A DNA stretch of 64,000 nt from an uncultured Halomicronema sp. (GCA_937899725.1 CALCCA010000088.1:1-64000); one strand, 5' to 3'. Shown: positions 16,474 to 28,527, counted from the stretch's first letter. The notes: generated by a model not told the origin, from the letters alone. A program made the numbers and translations.

Positions 16474-17844
16474 CTACACGATCGCCGTCTCTGGCGCTTG
16501 ACCTGCAGACATTTCGGTCGGCTCCAAAGACTCCATGATTTGCAGCAGTTCGCGTTCAAACGCGACCTGAGCCCGATTAGTACGGCCGCCGACGAAGAAC
16601 TGTCCGTCTGATTCCAAGGCCCAGATTTGTGAATGGGAAATGTAGCTCATCAGGACGCCAATCATCAGCAAACCAAAGCCAAGATACACGGCGGGAATGC
16701 CCGGATCGGCTTTGATCTGTAGCCCGGTGCTGCCGACGATATCCACGATCGAGAGCTGAATCCCGTTGACCTCGGTGGCCATGCCCTTGCGCACGGTCGA
16801 GATTAACTGTCCGTCGTTGTCATAGACCAGCAGCGTTCCCTGCAAATCGGTCGCGACCAGCGAAACGCCATCGCTCATATCCGGTTTCGTTGGCAGCCAT
16901 GTGCCCCAAATGCGTGATTTGCCTTCATTCAGCGGCCCCATCGGCACGTCCAACACCGGACTGTTGTTGAACTTAACCTTGACCCCAGCAATGCCCCAAT
17001 CAGCCTGATATAGGGTGACGCCGCGATAGCGCATCGGTTCGTTAACGTGAATGGTTTTCTGCTTGAGCTCGTTGCCCGCTTCGTCAATTACCGTCAGGTC
17101 AGAATAAAACTGATCGATCGCCCCTTCGGCGGTGTAATCAATCCAAAAATCGTTAACCCGCACCGCCCAATCTTTAGGGATTTGCGCCTCCGCCCACGGG
17201 CCAGCATCAAAGATGTTGCGAATTTGAAAGACCTGACCACTCGGCACCACTTCTTGAGCAAAGAAGCCCGTCATACCGCCAAAGATGGCCCCGGCGAGGA
17301 TGATCAGCATACTGGCATGAACCACAATGGGGCCGATGCGACCCGCCACCCCCTTTTGCGCATAGAGCGCGCGATCGCGGGTAAAAATCTGATATCCCCG
17401 CTGCTGCAAGATGGGGGAAATTGCTTCTAAATTGCCCTGACTGAGTTCACCGCTCAATGCCAGCTTGTTGAACTGACGCGGCTGGGTATAAAAATTCCAA
17501 GTGCGCGAAAACCAGCGCAGCGCGGTGATCTGCCGCGTAAACGTACAAGCAGTCAAGCTGCTACCAAACAAAATCAAAATCGCCAGATACCACCAGGTGC
17601 GATAAACGTGATCGAGCCCCGAGATCAGAATGAACTTCCAGTCGAGAAAGCCAAACAAGGCCGGATCATCGGGATAGTTCGCCTGGTAAAAGGCCAAAGA
17701 CTCCCCTTGCTCAATGACGGTGCCCGTAATGCTCACGACGGCGATGGTAAGCAGCAGGGCGATCGCCAGCCGCAAGTCAGCCAGTAGGGGCAGCAATTCT
17801 CGTTTGAAGTATCGCTGTATCCAGCGGTTTAACATCGTCATCAT
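16474..17844 (-). CDS. ccs1: Cytochrome c biogenesis protein Ccs1/CcsB (ResB-like)
   Basis: Ccs1 works with CcsA in system II cytochrome c maturation, delivering heme to the lumenal side of the thylakoid membrane for attachment to apocytochromes f and c6. The 456-residue protein has membrane helices near the start ([29 protein letters not shown]), then [28 protein letters not shown] third helix follows at [27 protein letters not shown] large lumenal domain containing [12 protein letters not shown] follows, and a last helix at [24 protein letters not shown]. That layout and length match the ResB/Ccs1 family. It is 122 bases downstream of ccdA on the same strand, so the two likely form a transcription unit. 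ATG 17844 gives [10 protein letters not shown]. Confidence 0.92.
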   Translation of the reverse strand: MMTMLNRWIQRYFKRELLPLLADLRLAIALLLTIAVVSITGTVIEQGESLAFYQANYPDDPALFGFLDWKFILISGLDHVYRTWWYLAILILFGSSLTACTFTRQITALRWFSRTWNFYTQPRQFNKLALSGELSQGNLEAISPILQQRGYQIFTRDRALYAQKGVAGRIGPIVVHASMLIILAGAIFGGMTGFFAQEVVPSGQVFQIRNIFDAGPWAEAQIPKDWAVRVNDFWIDYTAEGAIDQFYSDLTVIDEAGNELKQKTIHVNEPMRYRGVTLYQADWGIAGVKVKFNNSPVLDVPMGPLNEGKSRIWGTWLPTKPDMSDGVSLVATDLQGTLLVYDNDGQLISTVRKGMATEVNGIQLSIVDIVGSTGLQIKADPGIPAVYLGFGLLMIGVLMSYISHSQIWALESDGQFFVGGRTNRAQVAFERELLQIMESLEPTEMSAGQAPETAIV

Positions 17845-17966
17845 GGTGCCAAGGGAAATAAATTATGTGTGTTTAAATCGGTTTAGAAAAATCTGACTGT
17901 TTTTTGAGATGTCCTGTGCTGGAGATGACCCGTTGTCATCTCGTCATCAAAATTAATCATGAGTCA

Positions 17967-18713
17967 CTAGACTAACTGGCTCGGCGTGAAGCGCAGCAGA
18001 AGGGAAAAAACGCCAAAACCGACCAGCAAGATACCACTCGCTGGCGTAATCCAGCCTGACCAGCGGCGAATTGCCAAGAGCTTTTTGAGCGTGGCGGTAA
18101 AGCTGCCCGCAATCACCAGGGGAGTGACGTACCCAACGGTATAGGCCAGCAGCAAAGCGCCTCCCAAAACCGGATCGCCCGTAGTCGAAATCCACGCCAG
18201 TAGCGTCGCCAGCACCGGCGTGCTGCAAGGCGAAGCGACTAAGCCAAAGGTGAGGCCCAGCAGGTAACTTTTCACGGCCAGCGGGACGCCCATCGTGGTG
18301 ACATCCACGTTGTTGCCAAAACTGGGCAGGGGAATCGGCAGCGCTTCGAGCAGATTGAGACCCATCAAAATCGCCAAGACGCTCACCACAATGGGTAGCC
18401 CGAGGCCCACCTGGCCATACACCCGGCCCAAGGCCCCCGCAATCAGCCCCAGAGCGGCCAGAGTCGTGGCAAGGCCCAAGGCAAACCAGGTCGATTGGGC
18501 GATCGCCTGGAAACGGCCCTGCGCTTCGTAGCCGCCCATATAGCCCACCATGATCGGCAGCATCGAGAGCGTACAGGGAGTCAGGCTGGTGAGCAACCCC
18601 GCTAGCCAAACCACGCCGACACTGACGAATGAAATGCTAGTGAGCTGATTGGCCACCAGCGTATTGGCATATTGGCTGACCTGATAAAGGTCGATCTGAA
18701 GCGTTTCTAACAT
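17967..18713 (-). CDS. ccdA: Cytochrome c biogenesis protein CcdA
   Basis: CcdA moves reducing equivalents from stromal/cytoplasmic thioredoxin across the thylakoid membrane to keep apocytochrome cysteines reduced for heme attachment. The 248-residue protein has six predicted membrane helices. The two redox cysteines lie in LTSLTPCTLSMLPIMVGYMGG and in LVASPCSTPVLATLLAW, both in the conserved Pro-Cys setting. The GLGLPIV and GYVTPLVIAGSF motifs also fit. It precedes ccs1, giving the common cyanobacterial ccdA-ccs1 pair. The start is ATG 18713. Confidence 0.94.
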   Translation of the reverse strand: MLETLQIDLYQVSQYANTLVANQLTSISFVSVGVVWLAGLLTSLTPCTLSMLPIMVGYMGGYEAQGRFQAIAQSTWFALGLATTLAALGLIAGALGRVYGQVGLGLPIVVSVLAILMGLNLLEALPIPLPSFGNNVDVTTMGVPLAVKSYLLGLTFGLVASPCSTPVLATLLAWISTTGDPVLGGALLLAYTVGYVTPLVIAGSFTATLKKLLAIRRWSGWITPASGILLVGFGVFSLLLRFTPSQLV

Positions 18714-18848
18714 CGTGATGATTGGCCACCGACAGGGGGCGATCGCCGGGCTGTGTCTTTAATCATTCTACCGATGACGAGGACGTTACGGGATGGATGA
18801 CGATCAGGCCGCCGTGTTAATCAGCATCAGTGCTTCGTTGCCGCTTCT

Positions 18849-19274
18849 TCAATTGGTTAAAATCAGTGAGCTAGCCTGGTCAACTACCCCTCGCCTTTCA
18901 ACCATTTGCCCTAGCTCTGCAGCCTCATAGCGACCTTCAAAGGCTTCCAGAGCCGCCTGCCGCAACGCCGAGTCATAGGCATCTTCCAGGGTTTCCTGAA
19001 GTTCTTCCACGGTTAGGTAAAAACTCCCAGATTTACGTCGCCGATTAGTTCGCTGAATTTGCTTGACCGCATTAAAAATAGATGTCTCCCAAAAGCGAGT
19101 TGTTCGTCCCTCCACCGCCTGTTTAATCAAATTCAGAAGCAGGACAACGCTGAAACTAAAGATCTTGTTGAGTTTGTCATCCTTGCTCATCTCCGTCATT
19201 TCCTCGACCAGAAGCAGAGCATCACTGACTCGGTCAGCTAACAACAATTCTCGCAGCTCCAGCAACTCTTCCAT
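18849..19274 (-). CDS. DUF29-like hypothetical protein
   Basis: A 141-residue, mostly helical, charged soluble protein starting MEELLELRELLLADRVSDALLLVEEMTEMSKDDK. It continues with LIKQAVEGRTTRFWETSIFNAVKQIQRTNRRRKSGSFYL and an acidic C-terminal half (LEAFEGRYEAAELGQMVERR). This resembles a cyanobacterial group often labelled DUF29 or DUF29-like, present in many copies per genome and of unknown function. No signal peptide or membrane segment. ATG 19274 follows a weak purine run. Neighbours give no clue. A repeat-rich gap separates it from the next gene on the same strand. Confidence 0.6.
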   Translation of the reverse strand: MEELLELRELLLADRVSDALLLVEEMTEMSKDDKLNKIFSFSVVLLLNLIKQAVEGRTTRFWETSIFNAVKQIQRTNRRRKSGSFYLTVEELQETLEDAYDSALRQAALEAFEGRYEAAELGQMVERRGVVDQASSLILTN

Positions 19275-19650
19275 ATCACCCTCAAAGGCACTTCTTGTTA
19301 ATTCGCCAATACTTTCAACTACATCATAGAGAGTCTATTCATTGCGGCGCTTAGCTACGTGACATCAGTGGTTGAGGGTTGAGGGGATTCAACTCAGTAG
19401 TACTGATAGCTTCGCCCAGCAGCCAGCGGGTCAAATCGACGGACAAGGTTTTGGGCGTTGCTAGATTACGGGATGAATTTGCCCCCCAGCCCCCAACTCT
19501 GGGGGAGCCGGATTTCTCAAAGTCCCCCAGAATTGGAGGCTTACAGCCCTCCGGGCAGACAAAAAAAGGGGGCGAGATAACTGGCAACTCACATAGATCC
19601 ATACTTCGATTCAGCAATGCCAGGTTTTGAGCAAGAATTTGCAGATTACG
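19275..19650. other. Repeat-containing gap between the DUF29-like gene and the helical-repeat gene
   Basis: No gene. A palindromic repeat lies at 19493-19536, and a short dyad, TCAGTA-G-TACTGA, at 19394-19406. Confidence 0.4.
19493..19536. repeat. REP-like palindrome with CCCCCAGA core
   Basis: CCAACTCTGGGGG (19493-19505) pairs with CCCCCAGAATTGG (19524-19536), one mismatch, around an 18-base loop. The core CCCCCAGA is shared with the inner hairpin of the element at 16281-16388, suggesting related dispersed repeats. Confidence 0.6.
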
Positions 19651-21030
19651 TCAAACATCTGTGTTCGCTAGCTGAAAGTAAGCCTCCACGACCGAGACTA
19701 ACAGGCTGGCTTTATAGGCACTTCTAAAATCTTTGGATAGATCAACGGTTGGTCTTGTGATGCAGTTTTCTAAAGCCGGCAGTTGAGCCATAACTTGCTG
19801 CAGAATAGCTAAGCCAGTGTCGGCATCATCTTGCTGGCTGGCAGAGACACAAACCTTTTGCAGGTCTTGCACCACATCATCCAAGTATTCTGCTTTGGGA
19901 CTAACACCTGCCAGCCGCAGAGCCAGATCTTTAAGGTATGCTTCGGTGATCTGCTCTGCGATCGCTAAAGCTTCCTCTATTGAACCTTGCTGAACCCACG
20001 ATTGCACTTGGAGAACTCGTTGCAAATTAGCAATATGAGCGTTGTTGTTAGCTAGGGCCTCTCCAATAGTTTCTGCTATTTGCGTTCTTTCGGCTGCCGC
20101 CCTGTCATCTGACTGATGGGTCATGTGCCTGTTCAGCTCACCCCAGGCATTGGCAATATCGTTCAAAACAACCTCGCGGCAAACTGCTTTACCGGGTTCA
20201 TCAAGGCTCATTCCCTCTGCTAGCTGTCTGGCTTCCTCCAGTAGGGATCTGGCGTGATCAAACTGATTCAGCCTCATCCTTGGCTGGGACATGATCCGCA
20301 AAGCTTGAGCCTTAACGCCTAGATGTATTTCAGACGCGACGTATACTTCTCCTTCCTGAAGTAGGCAAAGCAGGTCATCTCTACTTTGCTTTTGCCGAGG
20401 CAAAAAGATATTTCTCAACGTGTGATATCGACCATTTGGGAAGCTAATCTGTTGGACTAAAGAAAAGGCTCTCTCCGGTTGCCCGTAAAAAGCGTAGGCT
20501 GCTGCTGCCTCTTGCAAAACTACGCCTTGCTCCCATTCTGGGTCGACCAGCGCTAGCAGATCCTCAACCTGCTGATATTCCGAATTTTTGATCGCACAGT
20601 CAACGATTTCATCAAACGCTCGAAACACTCGTTGGTATTCATCTTCGATTGTTTGCGCAACTTGAACGGCTTCGTCAAACAACCCTATCTCGACATAAGT
20701 CGTAGATACATCCAAAAGATCATGAGACCGATTTTCAAGATTTTCATTTGCTCTCGCTCGATCTAACAATTCAGCCAAGAGCTTCTCAGCTTGGCTTTGT
20801 TGACCAGCCTTCACTAATTGTTTGACAACTTTATGTTCCCAAAAAGTAGACAGGTCTTTTGGCAAGTGCGCCAATGCGTGAATAGCCTGTTCGATGTACT
20901 CTACGGCATCCTCTCTTGCAGCATTCTGATTGAATTGGTTTGCGATCGCCAGATAGACCTCTGCCCGATACTCAGGGTTCGGGATTGCTGGCATCGCGCT
21001 AGTGATTTCTGATAGCAAGGAAAGCCCCAT
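19651..21030 (-). CDS. TPR-like helical-repeat protein of unknown function
   Basis: A 459-residue soluble protein made of paired helices of 30-40 residues: for example AEVYLAIANQFNQNAAREDAVEYIEQAIHAL, then EIVDCAIKNSEYQQVEDLLALVDPEWEQGVVLQEAAAAYAFYG, then SIEEALAIAEQITEAYLKDLALRLAG. The pattern is TPR/SEL1-like but degenerate. No catalytic motif, signal peptide or membrane segment is visible. Such proteins usually act as scaffolds. The frame opens at TTG 21036; ATG 21030 (MGLSLLSEITSAMP) is the better start. The N-terminus begins abruptly in repeat-like sequence, so a longer ancestral protein that lost its front is possible. Codon use looks somewhat more AT-rich than neighbours, hinting at acquisition. 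Confidence 0.55.
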   Translation of the reverse strand: MGLSLLSEITSAMPAIPNPEYRAEVYLAIANQFNQNAAREDAVEYIEQAIHALAHLPKDLSTFWEHKVVKQLVKAGQQSQAEKLLAELLDRARANENLENRSHDLLDVSTTYVEIGLFDEAVQVAQTIEDEYQRVFRAFDEIVDCAIKNSEYQQVEDLLALVDPEWEQGVVLQEAAAAYAFYGQPERAFSLVQQISFPNGRYHTLRNIFLPRQKQSRDDLLCLLQEGEVYVASEIHLGVKAQALRIMSQPRMRLNQFDHARSLLEEARQLAEGMSLDEPGKAVCREVVLNDIANAWGELNRHMTHQSDDRAAAERTQIAETIGEALANNNAHIANLQRVLQVQSWVQQGSIEEALAIAEQITEAYLKDLALRLAGVSPKAEYLDDVVQDLQKVCVSASQQDDADTGLAILQQVMAQLPALENCITRPTVDLSKDFRSAYKASLLVSVVEAYFQLANTDV

Positions 21031-21119
21031 CAGCAAAGGTGCTCTGCATCGTTGTCCTTCGCTATTTTAGGCTGGCTCGATTAGCGATCGCCTTGCACCG
21101 TTCACCGCAAAGTCAGTCA

Positions 21120-22313
21120 TCATCCGATCAGCGTTGCCTGTTCAACGGGTAAGCGGACGACATTGTCGTCTTTAATTTCGCGAGCGACCCGAGTCAATAG
21201 CGCCGCCGTCACCAAGCTCGAAATCATTGAACTGCCGCCATAGCTAAACAGGGGCAGCGGTAGCCCCGTTGTGGGCAAGGCTCCGACCGCAACGCCAATG
21301 TTCAAAAATGACTGACCGACCAGCAAAACCATCGCCCCTACCGCGATCAAGCGGTGTAGTGGATGGTTGGCGCGCAGAGCAATCAGCGTCGCGAGCGAGG
21401 CATAGACCAGCAGCAGTAGCAGAAAAATCAGGCTGCCGATAAAGCCAAACTCTTCGGCATAGACCGCAAAAATAAAGTCAGTGTATTGAATCGGTAAGAA
21501 AAACAGCTTCTGCTCAGAAAAGCCAAATCCACTGCCGAATAACCGGCCCGACCCAATCGCCAGCAGACTTTGAATCAGCTGATAGCCATTGCCGGTCGGA
21601 TCGGCCCAAGGATTCAGAAATGCAGTGATGCGTTCGCGCTGATAGGCGTTTGCGCCCAGGCTAAAAGTCGCCGCCAGGAGTCCGGTCACAGCGGTCGTAA
21701 TCAGCAAGCGATAGGGCAAACCCGCCGCTAGGGCAATCAGCCACAGCGACAGGCCACAGATCGCCGCCGTACTCAGGTTGGGCTGCAACAAAATAAGGCC
21801 GATCGCGACGGCAAAGAGCGCAATCCATACTCCCCGCGTCGACCACGGCAAGCTTGACCAGCGACCAAACAGGCGGGCAGCCTGCAAAATTAGCAGCGGC
21901 TTCAGCAGCTCTGATGGCTGAATCAAAAAAGGACCGATCGACAGCCACCGCGTCGCCCCGTTGATGGTGATCCCTAACGCGGGCATCAAGGTCAGAATCA
22001 GCAACCCCAATAACCCGCAAAAAGCGATTCCCGACAGGCGAATGAGCCGGGTCAGGGGCTGCTGCACCACCCAATTAAACAAGGTCAGCCCGATAAAAAC
22101 CCAGAGCAGCTGAACCGCTAAAAACCGCCATCCCACCCCCGTTTCCTCTAGGGCCACCGGGTAAGAAGCCGAAAAGAGCGTAATCAGCCCAATGGCTAGC
22201 CACACCAGCGTTAGCCACCGGGTTAATCGGGCCTCACGTGACCACTGAGCCGTCGTGGGATCAACGACGGGGAACAATCGCCACAAAAGAGTTGCACTGG
22301 CCTGGAAATTCAT
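21120..22313 (-). CDS. ftsW: FtsW/RodA-family peptidoglycan glycosyltransferase, probably FtsW
   Basis: SEDS-family membrane enzyme that polymerises lipid II glycan strands with a partner class b PBP. The 397-residue protein has about ten membrane helices. Family motifs include NGATRWLSIGPFLIQPSELLKPLLIL, LLQPNLSTAAI, a large loop with GNGYQLIQSLLAIGSGRLFGSGFG, QYTDFIFAVYAEEFGFIGS and the late VALPTTGLPLPLFSYGGSSMI-type segment (here GALPTTGLPLPLFSYGGSS). The IGSGRLFGSGFG loop and the PTTGLPLPLFSYGGSS end fit FtsW better than RodA, but cyanobacterial members are hard to tell apart without a tree. It is on the same strand as, and downstream of, the apc genes, but the apcC terminator separates them. 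Confidence 0.85.
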   Translation of the reverse strand: MNFQASATLLWRLFPVVDPTTAQWSREARLTRWLTLVWLAIGLITLFSASYPVALEETGVGWRFLAVQLLWVFIGLTLFNWVVQQPLTRLIRLSGIAFCGLLGLLILTLMPALGITINGATRWLSIGPFLIQPSELLKPLLILQAARLFGRWSSLPWSTRGVWIALFAVAIGLILLQPNLSTAAICGLSLWLIALAAGLPYRLLITTAVTGLLAATFSLGANAYQRERITAFLNPWADPTGNGYQLIQSLLAIGSGRLFGSGFGFSEQKLFFLPIQYTDFIFAVYAEEFGFIGSLIFLLLLLVYASLATLIALRANHPLHRLIAVGAMVLLVGQSFLNIGVAVGALPTTGLPLPLFSYGGSSMISSLVTAALLTRVAREIKDDNVVRLPVEQATLIG

Positions 22314-22622
22314 CAGCTTGCTTAATTGAGCGGGGGTAGGGCGATTGTGGACAGGAATCTTAGACCGCCTTTATCAGGCCTGATGTCTGCTTGATTCGCA
22401 GTCTTGGGCAAAGCTCACAGTCCCCAAAACGAGAGGAGGTGGAGATCGCCGACGCCGAAAACTTAGCGCCCCAACTGGGTGAGCTGAGATATCGTCGGAG
22501 CAGCAGATCTTTGTCCCTCAGAACATCCGGTCAGTATATCGAACTCCCAATAAAAAAGTAGGCAATGGATACCCATGCCTACTCAAATCACTCACAATAC
22601 CCCAAGTTAAAAGCAACGAGAA
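22314..22622. other. Gap between apcC and ftsW
   Basis: Contains the apcC terminator (22552-22583) and then about 240 bases that must include the ftsW promoter. No gene is evident. Confidence 0.5.
22552..22583 (-). terminator. Terminator of the apcA-apcB-apcC unit
   Basis: On the minus strand AGTAGGCA pairs with TGCCTACT (outer arms 22576-22583 and 22557-22564), with an inner TGG/CCA extension, followed by TTTTTT. It lies 40 bases after the apcC stop. Confidence 0.85.
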
Positions 22623-22826
22623 CTATAAAAGCCCAGTGTTGAGGCCAGGTCGTCCAGTCGCCATCTCAACTTTGACAATCTTTCCACCCATTTTTTGAAT
22701 CCGTTGCTGCTCACTAAACCAGTTATCGTAGGGCACTAATTTAGTAAAAAAGGTGTTCTGCAACTCTCGCTGGGTGCGAATGCGAGTTTGGCTAGGAACA
22801 CAGGCCGTAATCTTAAACATTCGCAT
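22623..22826 (-). CDS. apcC: Phycobilisome core linker L(C) 7.8 kDa, ApcC
   Basis: ApcC caps allophycocyanin trimers in the phycobilisome core and tunes their energy transfer. The 67-residue protein, MRMFKITACVPSQTRIRTQR followed by NTFFTKLVPYDNWF and GGKIVKVEMATG, is almost canonical. A strong ribosome-binding site (AGGAGA) precedes the ATG. It is last in the apc gene order, 257 bases after apcB, and is followed directly by a terminator. Confidence 0.97.
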   Translation of the reverse strand: MRMFKITACVPSQTRIRTQRELQNTFFTKLVPYDNWFSEQQRIQKMGGKIVKVEMATGRPGLNTGLL

Positions 22827-23083
22827 GGCAAGTTAATTCTCCTGACCTATATCAATCAACATTCAGTTAGTCAAACAGCTCAACGGGTGATCGCGCCTGG
22901 TTTCTGAGATTCAGCAGACAGTCCGACCAAAACGAGCCTTATCTTAAAACATCTCCCGCAGACAACCTGTGTCTCAAGCCAATGCTAAAGCCGGGAAACC
23001 CCTTTGCTTCAACACTCACCCCAGACAAAAGCTCTGCGGGAGCGCATCTTATCGATGATGGAAAACGTGACTCAGACTAACGC

Positions 23084-23569
23084 CTAGCTCAGACCAGAGC
23101 AGATGTAGTCAAAGTAAACGCCCATTTCTTTACCAGCATCAGCACCCACTAAGGTAGCAGTGACTTCTTTCATGGCTTGAATGGCGTTAACGGTCGCACC
23201 CACAGGCACACCTAGAGAGTTATAAGTCTCTTTGAGACCGTTGAGAACGCGCTCATCCAAGATGGAAGGATCGCCCGCCAGCATGGCGTAGGTCGAATAA
23301 CGCAGGTAGTAATCCAAGTCGCGAATGCAAGCAGCATAGCGACGAGTGGTGTACATGTTGCCGCCGGGGCGAGTGATATCGGAATAAAGCAGCGACTTGG
23401 CCACGGCTTCTTTCACGATTTCAGCAGCATTGGCGCTGATAGCGGTGGCGGCACGAACACGCAGTTCACCGGTTTGGAAGTAAGCTTTGAGCTTATCTAA
23501 AGAGGAGCCGTCAAGGTACTTACCTTGAACGTCAGAAGCGTTAATGACGGCAGTAATTGCGTCTTGCAT
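23084..23569 (-). CDS. apcB: Allophycocyanin beta subunit ApcB
   Basis: Beta subunit of the core antenna pigment-protein. The 161 residues are the standard length. Cys81 in [20 protein letters not shown] binds phycocyanobilin. Asn71 in [10 protein letters not shown] is the residue usually gamma-N-methylated. AAGGAAAC lies ahead of the ATG. It starts 60 bases after apcA, with which it forms the alpha-beta protomer, so co-transcription is expected. Confidence 0.98.
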   Translation of the reverse strand: MQDAITAVINASDVQGKYLDGSSLDKLKAYFQTGELRVRAATAISANAAEIVKEAVAKSLLYSDITRPGGNMYTTRRYAACIRDLDYYLRYSTYAMLAGDPSILDERVLNGLKETYNSLGVPVGATVNAIQAMKEVTATLVGADAGKEMGVYFDYICSGLS

Positions 23570-23629
23570 GGGTTTGTTTCCTTAAAATGTCCTTACTTGA
23601 GTTAAAAACGTGCGTTAGAGCCAGCAGAA

Positions 23630-24115
23630 TTACTGCATGGCTCCGACGACATAGTCAAAGTAAGCAGAGGCTTCACCAGCATCTTCGCTAGACAGCAGAC
23701 CAGCAGCCACTGCCTTCATGCAGCGAACAGACTCGGCAACCGCAGGAATGGAAGTGCCCAAGGAGTTGTACATTTCCTTGACGCCAACCAGACCAATCTC
23801 TTCGATTGGGGTCACGTCGCCCGCCACCACACCGTAGGTGATGAGACGCAGATAGTAGTCCATGTCGCGCAGACAGGTAGCCGTCATTTCTTCGCCGTAA
23901 GCATTTCCACCGGGGGAAACAACATCAGGACGCTTTTGAAACAGCTGGTCGCCAGCTTGCTTGACGATACGCTCGCGAGACTCAGTTAAAACCTGAGCGA
24001 TCCGCAGGCGACGCTCGCCAGAAGTCACAAAGGTTTTGATTCGGTCTAGTTCGCCAGGGCTGAGGTAACGGGCCTCAGCATCAGCGTTCACGATAGATTT
24101 CGTGACAATGCTCAT
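23630..24115 (-). CDS. apcA: Allophycocyanin alpha subunit ApcA
   Basis: Alpha subunit of allophycocyanin, 161 residues, starting [20 protein letters not shown]. Cys81 in [20 protein letters not shown] is the phycocyanobilin attachment site. A strong Shine-Dalgarno (GGAGG, about ten bases before ATG 24115) suits very high expression. It sits between apcE and apcB, with a 554-base gap to apcE holding hairpins, so a separate strong promoter or processed transcripts are likely. Confidence 0.98.
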   Translation of the reverse strand: MSIVTKSIVNADAEARYLSPGELDRIKTFVTSGERRLRIAQVLTESRERIVKQAGDQLFQKRPDVVSPGGNAYGEEMTATCLRDMDYYLRLITYGVVAGDVTPIEEIGLVGVKEMYNSLGTSIPAVAESVRCMKAVAAGLLSSEDAGEASAYFDYVVGAMQ

Positions 24116-24669
24116 TGGGTGGATTCCTCCAAAAAAAGTAACCAGATATTATTAGCAACTGGTATTCACTGAATCTAGAAAATCAGCGATCGCCCCTGAG
24201 GGCGGCGGCTCAACTGGCCACTGCTGATCCTAGTTAAAGCCTAAGTGACTAAATGCTTTAGAACACTGATTGATCGCATCGCTCCGCTAAATTGTGAAGC
24301 TCTGTACCCTTCAGCGCCATTCCCTAAAACCTTGAGACACAGGCACCTTCCGGAATTATTGTCCGGTATCACACTCGCCTTCTTAGGCAGCCTGAAACAT
24401 TTTGTAATAGTTCTACTCATCTTTTACCGCTGCCGAGGCAAAAGATTTAAACGAAGCTACTACGGTGCGATTGCACCGCAATAGTTCAGCCCCTAGACTG
24501 GCCCGATTCGCACATGCAGAACTCGCTGAGCCGCCGAGGCGTACCACGGCCTGCCTAGGGCAGGGCGGGCGGTGAACTAAACTCGCACCGCTTACTGGGC
24601 TGCGGTCACAGAGTCATGCAGCCCAGCAAAAGAGTCTGACCCCGCCAAGCGGGCTGAGACCGCTAACCT
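24116..24669. other. Gap between apcE and apcA with hairpins and probable apcA promoter
   Basis: No gene. It contains three GC-rich hairpins near the apcE end (24550-24564, 24595-24626, 24641-24653) and a long leader-like region toward apcA with the GGAGG site. A degenerate HLR1-like pair (minus-strand ATTACA and GTTTCA with a 4-base gap, about 24393-24408) lies about 290 bases before apcA. Confidence 0.5.
24595..24653 (-). terminator. Tandem hairpins downstream of apcE, probable (leaky) terminator
   Basis: On the minus strand, reading from apcE, the first stem pairs CCCGC with GCGGG (24649-24653 with 24641-24645), followed by a short TTTT run. A second perfect 9-pair stem follows, CTGGGCTGC with GCAGCCCAG (24618-24626 with 24595-24603), with a 14-base loop. 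Their place between a linker made once per core and a highly abundant subunit suggests partial termination or mRNA end protection. Confidence 0.55.
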
Positions 24670-27381
<2,712 letters not shown>

Positions 27382-27641
27382 TCAACGGCTCCCTACTCAC
27401 AATCTTCAAAAACAGCTTTTGTCAGACGCCTTCAGCGATGAGCACAGCCTCACCATGGCGACGCGACGTATTTAGTAATCCAAAAACAGTCTAATTAAAC
27501 CGCCTAATACAGACGCCTAACCTAGACTTCAGATTAGAACGATTTGGCATAGAAACAGGTCAATGTTAAAAACTGTGTAACAACCTCAGCCTTGCTGCCA
27601 AGGGTCATCCTACAAGGGATGAGGACTGAAGATTAGAAACG

Positions 27642-27657
27642 TGTAAAGCTCTGTAAC
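27642..27657 (-). promoter_or_regulatory. HLR1-like (RpaB) box upstream of apcE
   Basis: On the minus strand GTTACA (27657-27652), four bases, then TTTACA (27647-27642) match the core of the HLR1 consensus, two (G/T)TTACA(A/T)(A/T) repeats separated by two bases. The A/T positions after each core are not matched. RpaB regulates light-harvesting and photosystem genes through HLR1 according to light. The box lies about 267 bases before the apcE ATG. Confidence 0.4.
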
Positions 27658-28016
27658 GTTCACTGCCACAGTTTCTCTAAATGTAAGGAAGCATTGCTGA
27701 CGAGTGCTCCCTATCGTGCCGGACGTAGAGGCAAACTTGAGTAAGCCTGTTAACTGAATCAAGTATCACAACCGCGCCAGCCGCGATCGCGCCCATGGTC
27801 AACGCCGCGTTGGGGAAGTCAGTCGCCCCTCAGGCGCTGCCATTACCTGATCGAAAAACCGGTTTGCGCACCTTGGTGCATCACCTATAGTTAGGAGCAG
27901 CTCCTCAGCAGCGTCAGTAAAGAGCAGTCAAGAAAAGACCTCAGAAAGGCCTTGCCGCTAAATCCCATACATTTTTCCGACGAACCAAGATCTCGCAAAA
28001 ATTAAAGATTGTTACC

Positions 28017-28026
28017 GTGATATGAT
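28017..28026 (+). promoter_or_regulatory. Candidate extended -10 promoter of the atp operon
   Basis: TGATATGAT supplies a TG motif one base before TATGAT (28021-28026). No good -35 is visible, consistent with an extended -10 promoter. Transcription would begin near 28033, giving a leader of about 65 bases to the first gene. Confidence 0.3.
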
Positions 28027-28098
28027 CTGCGATGGCTTGGGCATTGACTCGCAAGGGCTGAACCCAAGCAATCATGCTTAATTGATCGGATAGGCCGC

Positions 28099-28527
28099 GT
28101 GCAGACTCCCTCAAGTTCTGACCTGTCAAACGCGACGGAAAATCAAACGCTTCCAGCAGTAGCATCCGATGCTGACTCGATGGAAGATTTCTACCGTCTG
28201 CAGAGACAATTGCTGAAAACGACGTTGGTTTTCTCAGCGGTGATCTTTGTTAGCACCGGTTTTGTCTATTCGTTGCACACTGCCCTGAATTATCTGATTG
28301 GGGCGTGCACGGGTGTGGTTTACTTGAGGATGTTGTCGAAAAACGTCGAAAGAATTGGGCGAGGCACTGGAGTTTCAAGTGGCAGACTAGCTTTAGTCGC
28401 TGCTTTAATACTGGTGGCTAGTCAATGGAATCAGCTTGAAATCATGCCTGTATTCTTAGGCTTTTTGACTTACAAGGCAGCATTGATTGGCTACACAATC
28501 TGGGCCGCTATTCTTCATGAGAACTGA
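28099..28527 (+). CDS. atp1: ATP synthase protein I (Atp1/AtpI)
   Basis: A small membrane protein, first in the cyanobacterial atp operon. In other bacteria AtpI helps assemble the c-ring. The 142-residue product has a polar N-terminus and about four hydrophobic helices, with the recognisable core MEDFYRLQRQLLKTTLVFSA, LNYLIGACTGVVYLRMLSKNVERIGR and FLTYKAALIGYTIWA. The first possible start is GTG 28099. ATG 28180 (MEDFYRLQRQ) would give a 115-residue protein closer to many homologues. It is followed 82 bases later by the subunit a gene. Confidence 0.88.
   Translation: MQTPSSSDLSNATENQTLPAVASDADSMEDFYRLQRQLLKTTLVFSAVIFVSTGFVYSLHTALNYLIGACTGVVYLRMLSKNVERIGRGTGVSSGRLALVAALILVASQWNQLEIMPVFLGFLTYKAALIGYTIWAAILHEN

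Noticed and set aside
17953-18609. 218-codon minus-strand frame overlapping ccdA
   Set aside because: Same strand but another frame of ccdA; the CcdA frame has all family motifs.
21120-22313. Calling the SEDS protein RodA
   Set aside because: Loop and C-terminal motifs fit FtsW better, though a tree would be needed to settle it.
24245-24484. 79-codon frame between apcA and apcE
   Set aside because: No ribosome-binding site, composition unlike a protein, and it runs opposite to the apc transcripts through a regulatory gap.
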